From Candidatus Sabulitectum sp. (GTDB lineage: Bacteria > Fermentibacterota > Fermentibacteria > Fermentibacterales > JCC-6), in the NCBI GenBank assembly GCA_029934845.1, contig JAOZLN010000126.1:1-7254 (forward strand): a stretch of DNA of 7,254 nt, given 5' to 3'. Shown here in pieces: positions 1 through 6,544 of this stretch (the stretch's first letter is position 1; every line of letters begins with the position of its first letter). Under the pieces are notes generated by a model. The model ran no database searches, was not told where the DNA came from, and saw only the letters and a program-made list of their open reading frames with translations. Made by a program: the position numbers and the translations under genes.

Positions 1-395
1 ACCATTTCTTCAATAGGCACATCCAGAACCATATCCGTATTCGTAACTATCCAGTGACCTGCGAACAGTTCTCTGTTCCTGGAAAGAGTACCGGGAAGAC
101 CAAGGGGTCTTTCTTCGAAAAGCATCTGAGTTCTGCCATCCCAGTGTCGACGCCCTTCCTGCAGAATTAATTCCGGACACCTTGATGCATTGAAAGCTAT
201 GGTCTCTGGAGCAACAACCGCAAATCGATCTATCAGATCGCCAAGAAGAGTTGTATCTCTCCACGGCAGCAAAGCCTTGGGGCGACAAAAAGAAAGAGGT
301 TCTGCCCTTGTGCCGTAACCGGCAGTAAGAAACAGAACCCCCTGAATATGCCTGCCTGGGTATTTAACCGTAGATTTCTTTTCTGTTGCAGTCAC
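1..395 (-). CDS. Sugar-phosphate nucleotidyltransferase-like protein, 5' part, cut by the window edge
   Basis: The open frame gives 131 codons from a GTG at 395 and runs off the left edge. It carries the NTP_transferase fold signature: a hydrophobic strand, then TAGYGTRAEPLS (residues 24-35), the nucleotide-binding glycine loop with its Arg (R30). PKALLP follows at 39-44 with the expected Lys. Further on are EERPLGLPGT (94-103), matching the family's E-x-x-LGTAG-type segment, and NTDM (119-122), whose Asp121 should bind Mg. Relatives (MurU, HddC and mannose-1-phosphate guanylyltransferase types) join a nucleotide to a sugar phosphate in the cytoplasm; the substrate here cannot be told. The start is uncertain. 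GTG 395 gives about 20 extra residues before the first strand, overlaps the upstream 66-codon gene by 32 nt and has only a weak AGAAGAG ribosome site. I see no in-frame ATG, GTG or TTG between it and the glycine loop. The family is fairly sure, the specificity unknown. Confidence 0.8.
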   Translation of the reverse strand, partial: MTATEKKSTVKYPGRHIQGVLFLTAGYGTRAEPLSFCRPKALLPWRDTTLLGDLIDRFAVVAPETIAFNASRCPELILQEGRRHWDGRTQMLFEERPLGLPGTLSRNRELFAGHWIVTNTDMVLDVPIEEM

Positions 396-564
396 AGACT
401 TTTACTCTTCTGCGCTGTGGACGCCAGGTGTTCTTCAGCCCTGTTCTGGCAGCAATGTATACAACGGGAACTTTTTCCTTGCCGCAAACCGTACACATTT
501 CCTTGTGCGATGTACGACTCTCATGAGCAAGTTTAGCTGCAAATGTTCTTTCTTTCTTAGCCAT
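364..564 (-). CDS. Small four-cysteine protein, possible zinc-binding, 66 aa
   Basis: I do not recognise a named family. The N-terminus is basic (MAKKERTFAAKLAHESR). A C-x-x-C pair (C24, C27, in MCTVCGKEK) and a C-x-C pair (C57, C59, in VCDCN) are separated by about 30 residues that include a VPVVYI strand and a basic WRPQRRR stretch. This spacing suits a one-domain zinc ribbon, perhaps one that contacts nucleic acid or another protein, but that is inference. No signal peptide or membrane segment is visible. The start is well supported: AAAGGA at 571-576 lies 6 nt before the ATG, and the ATG overlaps the stop of the GH57 gene in a TAATG, which suggests translational coupling. The gene is probably real because of the ribosome site, coupling, ordered cysteines and tight placement in the operon. 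Confidence 0.72.
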   Translation of the reverse strand: MAKKERTFAAKLAHESRTSHKEMCTVCGKEKVPVVYIAARTGLKNTWRPQRRRVKVCDCNRKEIYG

Positions 565-1691
565 TATCTATCCTTTCGCGCCATGGCCGGTATCTGCCCG
601 GCCAACTCCATGACCCGGTCAAGGAGTGCCCTTTCCGCAAGCCCTTTAAGGGCGGCTTCAATTATCAATAAAATACCCCTTCGAACCTGTGAATAAGATT
701 CACGGCCCGGTGAGGCCCACCACATAGGGCACGAGTATAACATCTTATCAACTGAATCTGCAACCCCTTCAGTCTCTGATCTCCGGCATTCCGCTAAAAC
801 AAAATTCAGAAGCTTCCAGTAAGCGGTATGATCTTTATTAGAGGTATTATTCCAAAGCGGAAATGGTTCGCCTGCATCAAGATCTCCAGCAGTTGTCGAC
901 CAGCTGCCCGCTGGTATGGAACTCTCTTTCAAAGGAAATTCTGTAAGAATTCTATCCAGTGAAGAAATCCTGATTCTGTTCTTCTTAAGAATCTCCTTGA
1001 AGAACGGTTTCAGGAACGAGTCAATTGCCCCGTCTCTGTGATGACCAAAAGTTTCCCCGTCCATTGCAAGGATCACATATGAATCATCTTCTCCCGACCA
1101 GGAATGAAGACCCTCAACCATCCTGTTCACCATGTCAGAACCACTTTCTCCGTGAAAAGAGATCAGATTTGACCAGAAATTGCTTCTAAGAAAAACTGCT
1201 GTATTATCCACAGCAGGTATCCAGCGGGCCGGAACCTCCGAATTGAAATGAACCCATGGAACATCATCTGTGATGGTCCATTTGAATCCCAGGGAACTCA
1301 TAGTCCTTACCGTATCCATGTTCAAAGCCATCTCCGGAGGGAATACACCCCGGGGGGCATAGACCTTCCCCAGCAGTTCCAGGTTTCCTCTGTCATTCAA
1401 TTCTATCTGTCTTTTCACCTCACGGCGGGGTATCAGCGGCATGATCGGGTGGTAGGCTCCGCTGGAAGAAAAAGAGCAACTTTTTAACTGCGAAACAAGC
1501 TTAAGAGTTTCAGGAGCGCAGATGGACAGCTGTTCTGTAAGAGAATAATTCATATTCACAGTAACTTCCACGCCTGTATCCAGCAGCAGCTGAAAAAGAG
1601 GTCTGTAACACTCCCGGTTTATTCTTTTAACTATATCGGGATCCTGAGATGGTGGCTGATAGAAGTGAAGAAGAAAACCTATATGCTTCAT
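564..1691 (-). CDS. Glycoside hydrolase family 57 protein (alpha-amylase/glucanotransferase-like)
   Basis: This 375-residue protein carries the ordered conserved regions of GH57, a retaining family acting on alpha-glucans (alpha-amylase, 4-alpha-glucanotransferase, branching enzyme, amylopullulanase). Seen in order: LHFYQPP (8-14), INRECYRPL (24-32), GAYHPIMPLIP (78-88), GVFPPEMALN (115-124), MDGETFGHH (210-218), WSTTAGDLDAGEPFPLW (264-280) and CPMWWASPGR (321-330). By family analogy Glu120 is the nucleophile and Asp211 the acid/base. The catalytic fold starts at residue 5 with no signal peptide, so a cytoplasmic enzyme is likely. It is shorter than many GH57 enzymes and has little beyond the catalytic domain and a helical C-terminus. 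The ATG is supported by GGAG at 1701-1704, 9 nt upstream, and shares a TAATG with the preceding stop. Family assignment is firm; substrate and linkage cannot be read from the sequence. Confidence 0.92.
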   Translation of the reverse strand: MKHIGFLLHFYQPPSQDPDIVKRINRECYRPLFQLLLDTGVEVTVNMNYSLTEQLSICAPETLKLVSQLKSCSFSSSGAYHPIMPLIPRREVKRQIELNDRGNLELLGKVYAPRGVFPPEMALNMDTVRTMSSLGFKWTITDDVPWVHFNSEVPARWIPAVDNTAVFLRSNFWSNLISFHGESGSDMVNRMVEGLHSWSGEDDSYVILAMDGETFGHHRDGAIDSFLKPFFKEILKKNRIRISSLDRILTEFPLKESSIPAGSWSTTAGDLDAGEPFPLWNNTSNKDHTAYWKLLNFVLAECRRSETEGVADSVDKMLYSCPMWWASPGRESYSQVRRGILLIIEAALKGLAERALLDRVMELAGQIPAMARKDR

Positions 1692-2473
1692 TAAGAATCG
1701 CTCCGTTTGATTTTGAGAGTAATGTAATGTCCGGGTTTTAGATGAAGTTTCTCTGCTGCAGACCCAAGGTTAACTGCAAGTTCGCAGAACCCATGACTTC
1801 CTGTGAGCAGAAGAACAACATCATCCGCCGGTGACTGGAAGTATGATTCCACCTTGATCAATGGGATCTCCTCCACTCCCGAAAGAAGATGCAACGGAGT
1901 TACCAGTTTCAGATCCTCTTCTGTAACACCAAGAATGCAATTGCCGAAATTGTCCACATGAAGAACAACCACAGACAATTCGTCACTATTCACAGCGAAT
2001 GTTGATTTTTGAAGTAAAACATAATTATCAAGGGATTCAAGATACGAGGTCCACCCCGGATCAACTGCAAGCTTTGCAGCACAAACAGCAAAAACATCCC
2101 TGCCGTGAAATGTATGTGACGAACCTGGATCAGCAGGAGGCAGTTTCCACACCTTGACCGGGCCTGGAAGCAAGCTGAGCAATCCGTTATCCGGTACCAC
2201 AATAAACCTTCCGCGCCAGAAAGCAGCAAGCCCAAAACGATCACTTCCAACGCCTGGATCAACCACAGCAAGAGTCACTGAGCCCTCTGGAAGGTCAGGA
2301 AGCGCAGAACGCAGATGATAAGCACCCTGAAGAATATTTCCAGGTTCAACTGCATGGGTAAGGTCGATCACTGGACAATCATAACCGGCAAATGAAAGAA
2401 TTACAGCCTTCATCTGCGCGACATACGTATCTGAATACCCAAAATCAGATAGAATAAACAAAGGTGTTTTCAA
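1691..2473 (-). CDS. S-adenosyl-L-methionine hydroxide adenosyltransferase (DUF62/SAM hydrolase)
   Basis: The 260-residue protein has the length and motifs of the family that uses hydroxide to split SAM into adenosine and methionine. Motifs in order: LSDFGYSD (8-15), DLTHAVEPG (37-45), VVDPGVGSDR (70-79), VPDNGLL (93-99), TFHGRDVF (121-128), HVDNFGN (172-178) and TGSHGFCELA (224-233). The Asp-Arg-His triad that positions the hydroxide appears intact as D72, R79 and H123. This favours the hydrolase over the related fluorinase and chlorinase, which lack it. No signal peptide, so cytoplasmic. The start is TTG at 2473: a purine-rich AAGGGGGGAAGAGG (2477-2490) lies just upstream, and the conserved fold begins at residue 4, so no later start fits. 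It begins 15 nt after the phosphatase stop, and its stop overlaps the GH57 start by one base. The physiological role of this family is poorly understood. Confidence 0.92.
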   Translation of the reverse strand: MKTPLFILSDFGYSDTYVAQMKAVILSFAGYDCPVIDLTHAVEPGNILQGAYHLRSALPDLPEGSVTLAVVDPGVGSDRFGLAAFWRGRFIVVPDNGLLSLLPGPVKVWKLPPADPGSSHTFHGRDVFAVCAAKLAVDPGWTSYLESLDNYVLLQKSTFAVNSDELSVVVLHVDNFGNCILGVTEEDLKLVTPLHLLSGVEEIPLIKVESYFQSPADDVVLLLTGSHGFCELAVNLGSAAEKLHLKPGHYITLKIKRSDS

Positions 2474-2488
2474 AAGCCTCTTCCCCCC

Positions 2489-5400
2489 TTAGCGGTGTTT
2501 GATCACTACAAGTGTTCTGTCATCTGCCTGAACTGAACCCTGCCCATGTAAGTTCATTGCCTTTAAAATACGAGTAACTATTTGATCTGCACTAAGATCT
2601 CGATACTCGAGAACGGCATTAGTCAATCCGGAAACATCAAATTCAACATCGTTACTATCCATGGTTTCCGTAATTCCATCTGTGTAAAGAACCAGCACAT
2701 CACCTGGATGGATCTGTACTGTTCCAAAACTGTAATCTGCACTTTTAACTACACCCATAAGCAGTCCCCCCTCTTCAAGAAATCTGATATCACCGGTTCT
2801 TGACACAAGGAAAGGCGGGTTGTGGCCGGCGTTACAATAAGTAAGAAGACCATCATGTGTGTTCAGAATGCTGTAAAAGAGTCCCACAAGACCGGACACT
2901 TCCCCCTCGGCTGTAAGCTCTGAGTTTACCCTCTTCATGATCTGACTGATGTCAAATAAACTTCTGACGCTGGCTCCAAGGGTACCCTTCATTCCTGCCA
3001 TGGTCAAGGCAGCTGGAATGCCTTTTCCTGCCACGTCTGCAATAGCCATACCAAGATTACCGTCAGGAAGCTTAAAAAAGTCATAGTAGTCTCCCCCGAC
3101 TTCTTTTGCGGGATTGTAGTAAACAGCAATGGTGTAATTCTCGTATCTTGGTGCTTCTGCAGGCAGAAGTCCCATCTGAATCTTCCTTGCAGTACTCAAT
3201 TCTTCTGCAAGAGACTCTCCAACGGCAAATCTTCCCAGATACAGATCAGGTAATCTTTCCCGAAGCTCGCGGGAAGTTGTAATGGAGGGATGACTGGTTA
3301 CCAGCTGGGCAACAGCATTCCTGACACTTTCCGATCTGTCCCCCAGAAGCATGGTTATTTTTCCCACAAGACCGGGAATAGTCCCAAGACTCGAAAGTTT
3401 CTCTATTGCTCCAATTGCCTGCAGTCTAACAGAAGCATCAGAGTCTTCAAAAGCTTTAAGATAGAATTCTGCCTTATCTGCTGTTCTCAGGAAAGGGGAA
3501 TTGCTTATACCGCGAAGTACTGCTGTTCTAACGGTGGAATCTGTATCTGCGGCCAGAGCAGGGATTATTTCGGAAATGCCTTCAGGCGCGGAAAACTCAG
3601 CAAGAGCTTCACCGGCGGCAGCCCTTACCGACCTTTCATCATCCACAGCAAGCCTGTTCAGAAGGGCAATATCCTGTACAGTCATTGTACCAAGCCGTCG
3701 AATACCAGAAGCAACTGTTTTTCTCACAGCCGGGTCAGGGTCAACAGAAAGCTCGGTCAAAAGACCAGCAGCAGAGCTGGACAGGGAATCTCCGTTCCAG
3801 AGGATAAACCACGAAAGCCTGGATCTTTCCTCTACAGTGCCGTTATCCAGAAGCTGTTTAACCACACCAACTGCTATCTCTGCAACATCGCTTCTGCCTG
3901 CTGCAAGCAGCTGCGCAAGAGCCTCTCGGGCCCCGTAGCGCTCGGATGCAAGAACAATACGAAGAAGTTCCGTCTGCTCCAGGTCGTCAAGTATCCTGAT
4001 ATAGGGAAGCACCATTGCCGCCATCTCACTGCTCTGAGGCATGTTCTCCGACAGCAGTTTCCAGAGGGTAGTTCTTTCCCCTGCAGTAAGATCCTTGTAG
4101 TTCATCAGCATGCACTGAGCAACAGTTCTTATATCGTCTTCGGAAATATCAGAGAACAGTGTATTTCTGATAGTGCTTCCGAAAAACCGGATACGAGCTC
4201 CTATGTTGGAAGCGACCAGGCTGCGACCCCCGTTGGGAAGACGCTGCATAAGCAGCCAGAGCAGATCACAGGATTCCTCTTCGAATTCACCCAGTTGCCT
4301 GTTCATCAACCCGAATACAAGGTTCATGAGCTGGCTGTTCTCTCCCTTATCAAGAGCGGAATTCACAATCGCCAGCTCTTTGGGGTTGAGATCAGGAAAC
4401 TTTCTTCCAAGATATATAAGTATACCCCTTGAAACCGCTGTTGATGAGTCCTTCATAAACCGTCCGAGAAAACCTCCGGGGTCCCCGGACACTCCCCACA
4501 TATCAATACTGAATAAAAGCGATGCTCGAACCGAGGGATCAGGATCTTTAGATGTTGCTTCCACAAGCTCTCTGAAATAGTGATCCTTTCTTAGCCATGG
4601 TACTCCCTGAGATTTTGAAAGTGCTCTTCTTATCTCAACAGAACCGGATTCTATTATGTGACGACACAAACCCTCGGCAGCCCTGTCAAAAGCCTCTCTG
4701 TCTGCCAGCAGCATCGAAAAGAAATCGTTCAGCCCTTCAATATGTGATTCCCTGGAAGCCGTAAACAACAATCTTGACTTTTCTGAAGAAGAAAGATGTC
4801 TGTACATGTGTGCAATGTTGTATCCGGCTCTTCTCTGCTCTGTATTTTCTCCATTCAGAAGCGTCTCCATTACAACTCTTACCAGTGGACTTCCGGCACC
4901 GGACAGCTCTGCCATCCCCTTATCCACAGCATCAAGAAGAATTGTATCGCCACTGCAGAGATGAGTCTCGCCATTGATCCTCAACCGTCTGAAAGGTGAA
5001 ACACCCCTTTTGGCTTTTGTGTCATTGTACATTTCTTCCAGAATCTCAGAAGATGGAAAAGTTTCTCTTATAAGAAAGTGCAGCCTGGACCATATCTCCA
5101 GCAGCGAATTCTTAAAAGTGGTTTCTGAAACAATTGGTTCAAAAAGCGAAAGCAGTACCAGCTCGGCCTTTGCAAGAAGATCAAGATCTCTGAAAGATTC
5201 CAGCGCCCGCTGCCCCTGATCAACTCTCCACTGTCTGTTGGTATCGGGAGATGGTAATTCAACATGTGCATCGCCAAACAGGGAGAACAAACCCGCGATC
5301 CTCGGATCTGAAGAGGTAAGAATAACTCTTCTTCTGGAGTCTGTAGATTTCAATATCATTGTAAACGCAGAGTGAAACAGGTGAAGAGGCTGTATTACGG

Positions 5401-6103
5401 TCATTCGTCTTATTGAGTCAATATCAAACAGAATGGCACAATCGTCAGGTCCGCGTAACTTCATTTCTACCAGTCGGGAATCCACATCTTTGTCAATAAG
5501 TTCCATGGGAACAAGCCCCTGATCTGATGCTTCCATAAGCAGCAGGCGGGCAAGAGTAGTTTTCCCTGCTCCAGGAGGTCCGGAAAGGCATACAAAGCCT
5601 CTGTCCATGAGTATTTCTGAAGCAGCCACAAGACTTTCGCTATCGATGGATTCACCGGCAACTCCGTTCCATGAGCGAATCAGATCGTCTCCAGACGGAT
5701 AAAAAGTCATACCTCTGTTCGTTCCCAATATCCAATCCTGAATCGAATTGTGAAGTATAGAAACAAGATTCCTCTGGTCTTTGAAAGTCCAGCATCTGTT
5801 CCATTCTTCCAGCTTTGCAAAGATTGGTTCGGAAAATGACGGCTCCCCGGACACAAGAGCTCCAACGGGAACTCCCGATCTGAAGAGAGAAAAAAACGTT
5901 GATCTTGCAAGAGCGGAAGGGCTGTTTCCAATAAGCAGCAAGGCTGCATCAGGCCCCGAAGTCTTGGGATCAGTCACCAGTTTTAATCCGTCCGCCCATT
6001 CCGGCAGACGCAATTTTCCAACTTCTGAAACCACAACAGAACGCTCACCATCCGGAAGAGCGCTGCTATCCGTCCAGACAAGCAATTCAAAACTGTGAGC
6101 CAT
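2489..6103 (-). CDS. Multidomain DUF4062-like/P-loop ATPase/HEAT-repeat/PP2C phosphatase (RsbU/SpoIIE type)
   Basis: 1204 residues. Residues 1-125 look like an alpha/beta TIR or DUF4062 fold: a strand, a D-x-x-ER helix start (DGERSVVV, 18-25), DAALLLIGNSPS (52-63), SGVPVGALVSGE (76-87) and a W-x-F then NLVSIL helix. A P-loop ATPase follows: Walker A GPPGAGKTT (175-183), Walker B AILFDIDS (223-230), sensor-1-like VILTSSDPR (260-268), and VELPSPD (281-287). About 385-945 is helical with HEAT repeats, clearest at 786-940. A helix, AEELSTARKIQMGLLP (966-981), leads into the phosphatase, whose metal-site motifs are all present: VGGDYYD (1002-1008), DVAGKG (1023-1028), NAGHNPP (1091-1097), YTDGITE (1140-1146) and DDRT (1194-1197). 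By family it dephosphorylates the STAS protein encoded two genes upstream. No membrane segment is seen, so it should be cytosolic. ATG start with GGAG 5 nt upstream, 10 nt after the kinase stop. Phosphatase and P-loop are firm, HEAT good, DUF4062-like tentative. Confidence 0.93.
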   Translation of the reverse strand: MAHSFELLVWTDSSALPDGERSVVVSEVGKLRLPEWADGLKLVTDPKTSGPDAALLLIGNSPSALARSTFFSLFRSGVPVGALVSGEPSFSEPIFAKLEEWNRCWTFKDQRNLVSILHNSIQDWILGTNRGMTFYPSGDDLIRSWNGVAGESIDSESLVAASEILMDRGFVCLSGPPGAGKTTLARLLLMEASDQGLVPMELIDKDVDSRLVEMKLRGPDDCAILFDIDSIRRMTVIQPLHLFHSAFTMILKSTDSRRRVILTSSDPRIAGLFSLFGDAHVELPSPDTNRQWRVDQGQRALESFRDLDLLAKAELVLLSLFEPIVSETTFKNSLLEIWSRLHFLIRETFPSSEILEEMYNDTKAKRGVSPFRRLRINGETHLCSGDTILLDAVDKGMAELSGAGSPLVRVVMETLLNGENTEQRRAGYNIAHMYRHLSSSEKSRLLFTASRESHIEGLNDFFSMLLADREAFDRAAEGLCRHIIESGSVEIRRALSKSQGVPWLRKDHYFRELVEATSKDPDPSVRASLLFSIDMWGVSGDPGGFLGRFMKDSSTAVSRGILIYLGRKFPDLNPKELAIVNSALDKGENSQLMNLVFGLMNRQLGEFEEESCDLLWLLMQRLPNGGRSLVASNIGARIRFFGSTIRNTLFSDISEDDIRTVAQCMLMNYKDLTAGERTTLWKLLSENMPQSSEMAAMVLPYIRILDDLEQTELLRIVLASERYGAREALAQLLAAGRSDVAEIAVGVVKQLLDNGTVEERSRLSWFILWNGDSLSSSAAGLLTELSVDPDPAVRKTVASGIRRLGTMTVQDIALLNRLAVDDERSVRAAAGEALAEFSAPEGISEIIPALAADTDSTVRTAVLRGISNSPFLRTADKAEFYLKAFEDSDASVRLQAIGAIEKLSSLGTIPGLVGKITMLLGDRSESVRNAVAQLVTSHPSITTSRELRERLPDLYLGRFAVGESLAEELSTARKIQMGLLPAEAPRYENYTIAVYYNPAKEVGGDYYDFFKLPDGNLGMAIADVAGKGIPAALTMAGMKGTLGASVRSLFDISQIMKRVNSELTAEGEVSGLVGLFYSILNTHDGLLTYCNAGHNPPFLVSRTGDIRFLEEGGLLMGVVKSADYSFGTVQIHPGDVLVLYTDGITETMDSNDVEFDVSGLTNAVLEYRDLSADQIVTRILKAMNLHGQGSVQADDRTLVVIKHR
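3270..3750 (-). repeat. Run of HEAT-type repeats encoded in the phosphatase gene
   Basis: Five successive repeat units carry a D-x-x-x-x-V-R signature at the start of the second helix: DPDPAVRKT, DDERSVRAA, DTDSTVRTA, DSDASVRLQ and DRSESVRNA. Their Val-Arg pairs fall at residues 793, 826, 858, 892 and 927, a period of 32-35 residues that is typical of HEAT and PBS-lyase-like repeats. One further clear unit, DPDPSVRASLL, sits at 521-531, so the solenoid probably reaches well upstream in more diverged form. HEAT solenoids are protein-binding scaffolds. Placed directly before the phosphatase helix, this one could bind a regulator or transmit the ATPase state. The nucleotide limits given are approximate. 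Confidence 0.82.
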
Positions 6104-6108
6104 CAGTA

Positions 6109-6112
6109 CTCC
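6109..6112 (-). promoter_or_regulatory. Ribosome binding site of the phosphatase gene
   Basis: GGAG 5 nt before the ATG at 6103, in the 10-nt gap after the kinase stop. It fixes this start and places the whole DUF4062-like N-terminus inside the protein. Confidence 0.75.
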
Positions 6113-6113
6113 G

Positions 6114-6530
6114 TCAGCTGAGCGGCCAGATCAGAGTGGCTCTGGTTTTTCCTTCCGGATTCAACCCGTAATCCAACCAGCGAGCAAGATTCCGCGCAAT
6201 GAGAACACCCCTGCCACGGCTGCTTATCAGCGCATCCCCCTCGCCGGGTTCATGACCAAGGTCCACCTCCGGTTGCCAGGAACCACAATCGTCTACTATA
6301 AACTGTATCCGACCGGAATAAACATCGATGTAGATCGTCACAAGTTTTCTTGGATCGCCGCCGTTGCCGTGCTCAATGGCGTTCTTGACCACTTCCATTA
6401 CGGAAATGGACAGGCCGGTAACATCTTCCTCACTTACACCTGAGGCTATACCGATCTTTTCCACGAATGTCTGCACCGATTCCACAACCGTGTCATCGCT
6501 TGGAATTTTAAGAACTATCCCCTTAAGCAA
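6114..6530 (-). CDS. RsbW/SpoIIAB-type anti-sigma factor serine kinase (HATPase)
   Basis: The 138-residue protein is a single GHKL ATPase domain of the usual length for anti-sigma kinases. The N box is MEVVKNAIEHGNGG (45-58) with E46, N50, E53 and H54. The G1 region is VDDCGSW (79-85), keeping D81-x-G83 but with Ser-Trp where Gly-Phe is common. The G2 region is SSRGRGVLIARNL (103-115). By family it binds a sigma factor or another client and uses ATP to phosphorylate the STAS partner, here encoded directly upstream. The likely start is TTG at 6530: AAGGA at 6537-6541 sits 6 nt upstream and only 2 nt separate it from the STAS stop. The next usable in-frame start, a GTG about 15 codons in, would cut into the first strand. 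The client is not in the window. RsbW, SpoIIAB and SpoIIE-associated kinases cannot be told apart by sequence, so no gene symbol is given. Confidence 0.9.
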   Translation of the reverse strand: MLKGIVLKIPSDDTVVESVQTFVEKIGIASGVSEEDVTGLSISVMEVVKNAIEHGNGGDPRKLVTIYIDVYSGRIQFIVDDCGSWQPEVDLGHEPGEGDALISSRGRGVLIARNLARWLDYGLNPEGKTRATLIWPLS

Positions 6531-6544
6531 AACTATTCCTTAAG
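6513..6544 (-). repeat. Imperfect short tandem duplication at the STAS/kinase junction
   Basis: On the plus strand, AACTATCCCCTTAAG (6513-6527) and AACTATTCCTTAAG (6531-6544) match except for one substitution and one inserted C, at an 18-nt offset. The copies cover the STAS stop with its AAGGA ribosome site and the first codons of the kinase. They encode the Leu-Lys of the STAS C-terminus and the Leu-Lys after the kinase start in different frames. This could be a relic of a small duplication, or chance. Confidence 0.4.

Noticed and set aside
10..288. A 92-codon minus-strand frame near the left edge
   Set aside because: It overlaps the nucleotidyltransferase in another frame; only that other frame shows the GYGTR, PKALLP and NTD motifs.
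1990..2271. A 93-codon minus-strand frame inside the SAM hydroxide adenosyltransferase gene
   Set aside because: It shares the strand but not the frame of a gene whose family motifs are continuous through the region, and it has no coherent motifs itself.
1691..2473. A fluorinase or chlorinase in place of a SAM hydrolase
   Set aside because: The Asp-Arg-His triad of the hydroxide-using enzymes (D72, R79, H123) is intact, whereas the halogenases lack it.
3290..4432. A 380-codon open frame on the plus strand, opposite the HEAT region of the phosphatase gene
   Set aside because: Its translation is low-complexity, rich in Ser, Cys, Arg and Lys, with no recognisable motif. It lies opposite a frame with clear HEAT repeats and is best explained as a by-product of that gene's codon use. 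The 145-codon frame at 3501-3938 is the same case.
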